Shown here: in pieces, positions 61,835-64,000 of the stretch | Layout of the letters: each line of letters starts with the position of its first letter | Numbering within the stretch: position 1 is the stretch's first letter | DNA from: Allacma fusca | Taxonomy: Eukaryota > Arthropoda > Collembola > Symphypleona > Sminthuridae | Reading direction: 5' to 3' | NCBI GenBank assembly: GCA_947179485.1 | Contig: OX359247.1 | Span: 13,678,588-13,742,587, forward strand | Length of the DNA: 64,000 nucleotides | Made by a program: the position numbers and the translations under genes | The notes under the pieces: generated by a model | The model's input: only the letters and a program-made list of their open reading frames with translations | Told to the model about the DNA's origin: nothing | Databases searched by the model: none

Positions 61835-62793
61835 GTACCACGTGTCCTTTTATAATTATTATTTCAATGTACTACTAATACTTACTAGTAGGGCTGATGC
61901 CCTCATCTCATATATATCTACATACATATGTATATGCCTCTAATTTTGAGTTAAAACATTTTCAGTTACCGTAATAATTCAGACTAGGGCCATATCCTTA
62001 GTAATTTGTTTGATTTGAATCCTTTAATGTATAATATAGTAAGTATACTCACATACTAATGATTTTATGGACCTTCCCCTTTTGGGAAGTGTTTATCGCC
62101 CTTTTAACGTATCTATGATCGTTTGGGTCACTCGGCTTTACTCGGCTGTAAAATAACACATGCTTTTTTTTGTTTGAAAGTTATTCCCTTTTTGAAATGC
62201 TAGTCCGTTGTTCATGTCTTATTGAATGCCTGGGGTTGACGTACATAGAGAGTATATGACGTTTGCTTCAAATTATGCCAGTTTTTTCAATATTGAGTGT
62301 GTATATATTTTTTTTAGAGTAGGGAGGGACCTTCGTAAGATTGGGGTTGGTTACTTGTATTTTTAAAGGAAATGGGAAGGAAATATTTTAAATTTAAGGG
62401 TATTGATAGGCATATATATCTACAGAATTTTTTTTGTATGACAGTGGCCATTAAAAAAATCCGCTAGGACTAGTAATAGTATTTACAGATAAACTCTGTG
62501 TGGTTCCCTTCGGCTGAAATAATTATAAGGGATTTATACCCATCTACTATTAAGTAGATAATTACATATGTATTAATGTGAAAGCTATAGCCTGGATTTC
62601 CCCGCGTGATGTTGAAATATTGTGTGTGACCATAATCTGGAATAATCGTACGTCTCTTGTCCTGTACCTTAAAAACACAGCTTGCTTGAGTTTGCACGTT
62701 TTGCGGGACTAATTCTGCACTCCCCCATGGAACCCTCTACCTTAATGACCATCCATCAATGAAAATGCACGAAATTCCTGTTTTTTTATTGTA
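61835..62793 (+). other. 3' UTR or intron downstream of the PLAC exon
   Basis: AT-rich, with a TACATATGTATATG repeat near 61920-61935. No AATAAA was seen between the stop and the transposon, so a 3' end here would need a variant signal or one inside the element. Confidence 0.5.
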
Positions 62794-62801
62794 CTTCCCA
62801 T
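62794..62801. repeat. Left 8 bp target-site duplication
   Basis: CTTCCCAT directly before the left inverted end; identical to 63680-63687. Confidence 0.9.
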
Positions 62802-63679
62802 TAGGGTTGGTCATATCGTTACCTTTCGAAATATCGTTAATATCGTTATCGTTCACAAAAATAATCCCGATAACGATATGGTAGAACGATAAAAACGATA
62901 TACATATAAATTGAAATAATAAAGAAATTAAGCAGTAAAAATTATCCAATAAGTATTTAATTTATTAAAAGTTATATAAGTAATAAAAATAAGCCGAAAT
63001 AATGCTTCATTTTTAATTATTCACTTTTCCAAATGCCTGTTTAACAATTCCTTCTATTGCTCGAACCAATTCAATTCTGAATTGGAAATTTTCGGTTCAG
63101 TTCAGTTCAATTTACTAATTTTCCGATTCAATTCAAGATGAAACTGAATCGATTGATTCAGTTCATAACTTTGAATTACATGAATAGTTTTTCTTGAATT
63201 ATTAAAGTTCAAACGATTCGTTTTGCCCCAAACATTTCAGCAACAGATTTACAGTTTACAAGCTCTCCAGATCCTAAAAGTAACGATCTGTACCCTTAGT
63301 TTAACTTCCTTCTGCTGTACGCTTGGAAAATACTGCTGTCGTGTCTAGAAAGCGTATTCTTTAAGTTTATCTGCGGAAACCGTTTTTTTCGATGCAGTTC
63401 AATTCAAAAATTTGAAATGAAACGAATTGAATTAATTTGTACTGAACTGAATTGAACCGTTTTGACCACTTCTTCCGGTTCAGATGACACTTTCTAGGGC
63501 ATGAAATACGTCAGATGACAACATTATGTAATTTTTGACGATCCTACCTTCTTAGAACGATATTAAGATAGAGCGATATATCGCGTGAAATATACGAGAA
63601 TTATCGTAGCATATCGTTCCTCCAAATTGGACGATATTAACGATAATATCGTATCGTTATATCGGTATGACCAACCCTA
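62802..63679. mobile_element. hAT-type non-autonomous DNA transposon (MITE-like), 878 bp
   Basis: The ends are inverted: TAGGGTTGGTCAT on the left and ATGACCAACCCTA on the right. They continue into imperfect inverted sequence rich in ATATCG/CGATAT motifs. The flanks are a perfect 8 bp duplication, CTTCCCAT, at 62794-62801 and 63680-63687. Its form nTnnnnAn is the preferred hAT target. No transposase frame exists inside, so it depends on a partner elsewhere. The interior (about 63060-63490) has a second set of degenerate inverted TTCAATT/GAATTGAA motifs. Confidence 0.9.
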
Positions 63680-63687
63680 CTTCCCAT
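63680..63687. repeat. Right 8 bp target-site duplication
   Basis: CTTCCCAT directly after the right inverted end; identical to 62794-62801. Confidence 0.9.
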
Positions 63688-63775
63688 GCACTTCCATGAT
63701 CCCTTTCCAGTGAGAGCTTCTGCCATTACACTTTTAGAGTCTAATATAAATGCATACGTTTGCGCTCTTTTTCAG

Positions 63776-63828
63776 CCTATTTCCGACGTCCTGCCACAAG
63801 TTACGTGTCTCGTCGTCAGCGTGAATGA
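63776..63828 (+). CDS. Ppn: Possible alternative last exon of papilin
   Basis: A strong acceptor (gctctttttcag) precedes 17 codons, the first of them split across the junction, ending at a TGA at 63826-63828. They read AYFRRPATSYVSRRQRE when joined in phase 1 to the donor-like site at 61718/61719. This would replace the Ser/Gln/Pro tail after PLAC with a short basic end. It is inferred from splice sites alone; the transposon would lie in the intron. Confidence 0.4.
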
Positions 63829-64000
63829 TCTAAAAATTTTACCTATGTAACATTGACCAGTATATTGTATCAATAGAATTTTTGTATAAAAATATAATCA
63901 TTACATATATGTACTCAATTATGCAATAACTCAGGGTTTACCAATTTCAATCATCATTTCCTTTACTACACCATATAATTAATCCTTTACCTTTTTTTTT
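63829..64000 (+). other. 3' flank at window end
   Basis: AT-rich. It contains only variant polyadenylation-like hexamers (AATATA near 63890) and no further gene. Confidence 0.4.

Overview
The window holds one very large eukaryotic gene on the + strand and no second gene that I can support. Joining the sequence at splice sites gives a papilin: a secreted, proteoglycan-like, ADAMTS-related glycoprotein of extracellular matrix and basement membranes. I recover 42 well-supported coding exons plus one candidate start exon. The phases of all 43 agree, giving 3,138 codons including the stop (3,137 residues) between about 2318 and 61834. The domain order, from N to C terminus, is: signal peptide; basic/His/Tyr linker with an RTKR site; TSP1 repeat 1; ADAMTS-like Cys-rich domain and spacer; TSP1 repeats 2-7; acidic linker; Ser/Thr-rich mucin-like exon with Ser-Gly sites; 13 short 'GCCPDG' Cys-rich repeats; 11 Kunitz domains; antistasin-like module; WAP domain; three I-set Ig domains; PLAC domain.

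Organism: this architecture, with the GCCPDG repeats and the long Kunitz array, is that of arthropod papilin. The genome is AT-rich, with long introns full of TATGTACATA-type and (CT)n repeats and nearly one domain per exon. That suits an arthropod with larger introns than Drosophila. A crustacean such as a copepod is my guess, not shown by the sequence. Residue numbers in the entries are provisional and count from the candidate Met at 2318.

Layout: 1-2317 is upstream flank with two tiny upstream ORFs near the candidate start. 2356-11531 is a 9.2 kb first intron. 11532-20021 codes for the signal peptide and the papilin cassette (TSP1-1, Cys-rich, spacer). 21193-25010 is the TSP1 array. 25792-28882 is the acidic and mucin-like stretch. 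30723-35714 is the Cys-rich repeat array. 36299-52166 is the Kunitz array. 53221-61834 holds the antistasin, WAP, Ig and PLAC modules. Beyond the stop are an 878 bp hAT-type non-autonomous DNA transposon with a clean 8 bp target duplication (62802-63679) and a possible alternative last coding exon (63776-63828).

Best second-look items: two GC-AG introns; the GCCPDG module as a poorly named repeat family; the diversified Kunitz P1 residues; a possible short isoform ending after the mucin exon; the alternative C-terminus spanning the transposon; an RGD in Ig2; and a strong strand bias of (CT)n tracts. I see no CRISPR, tRNA, rRNA or viral element.
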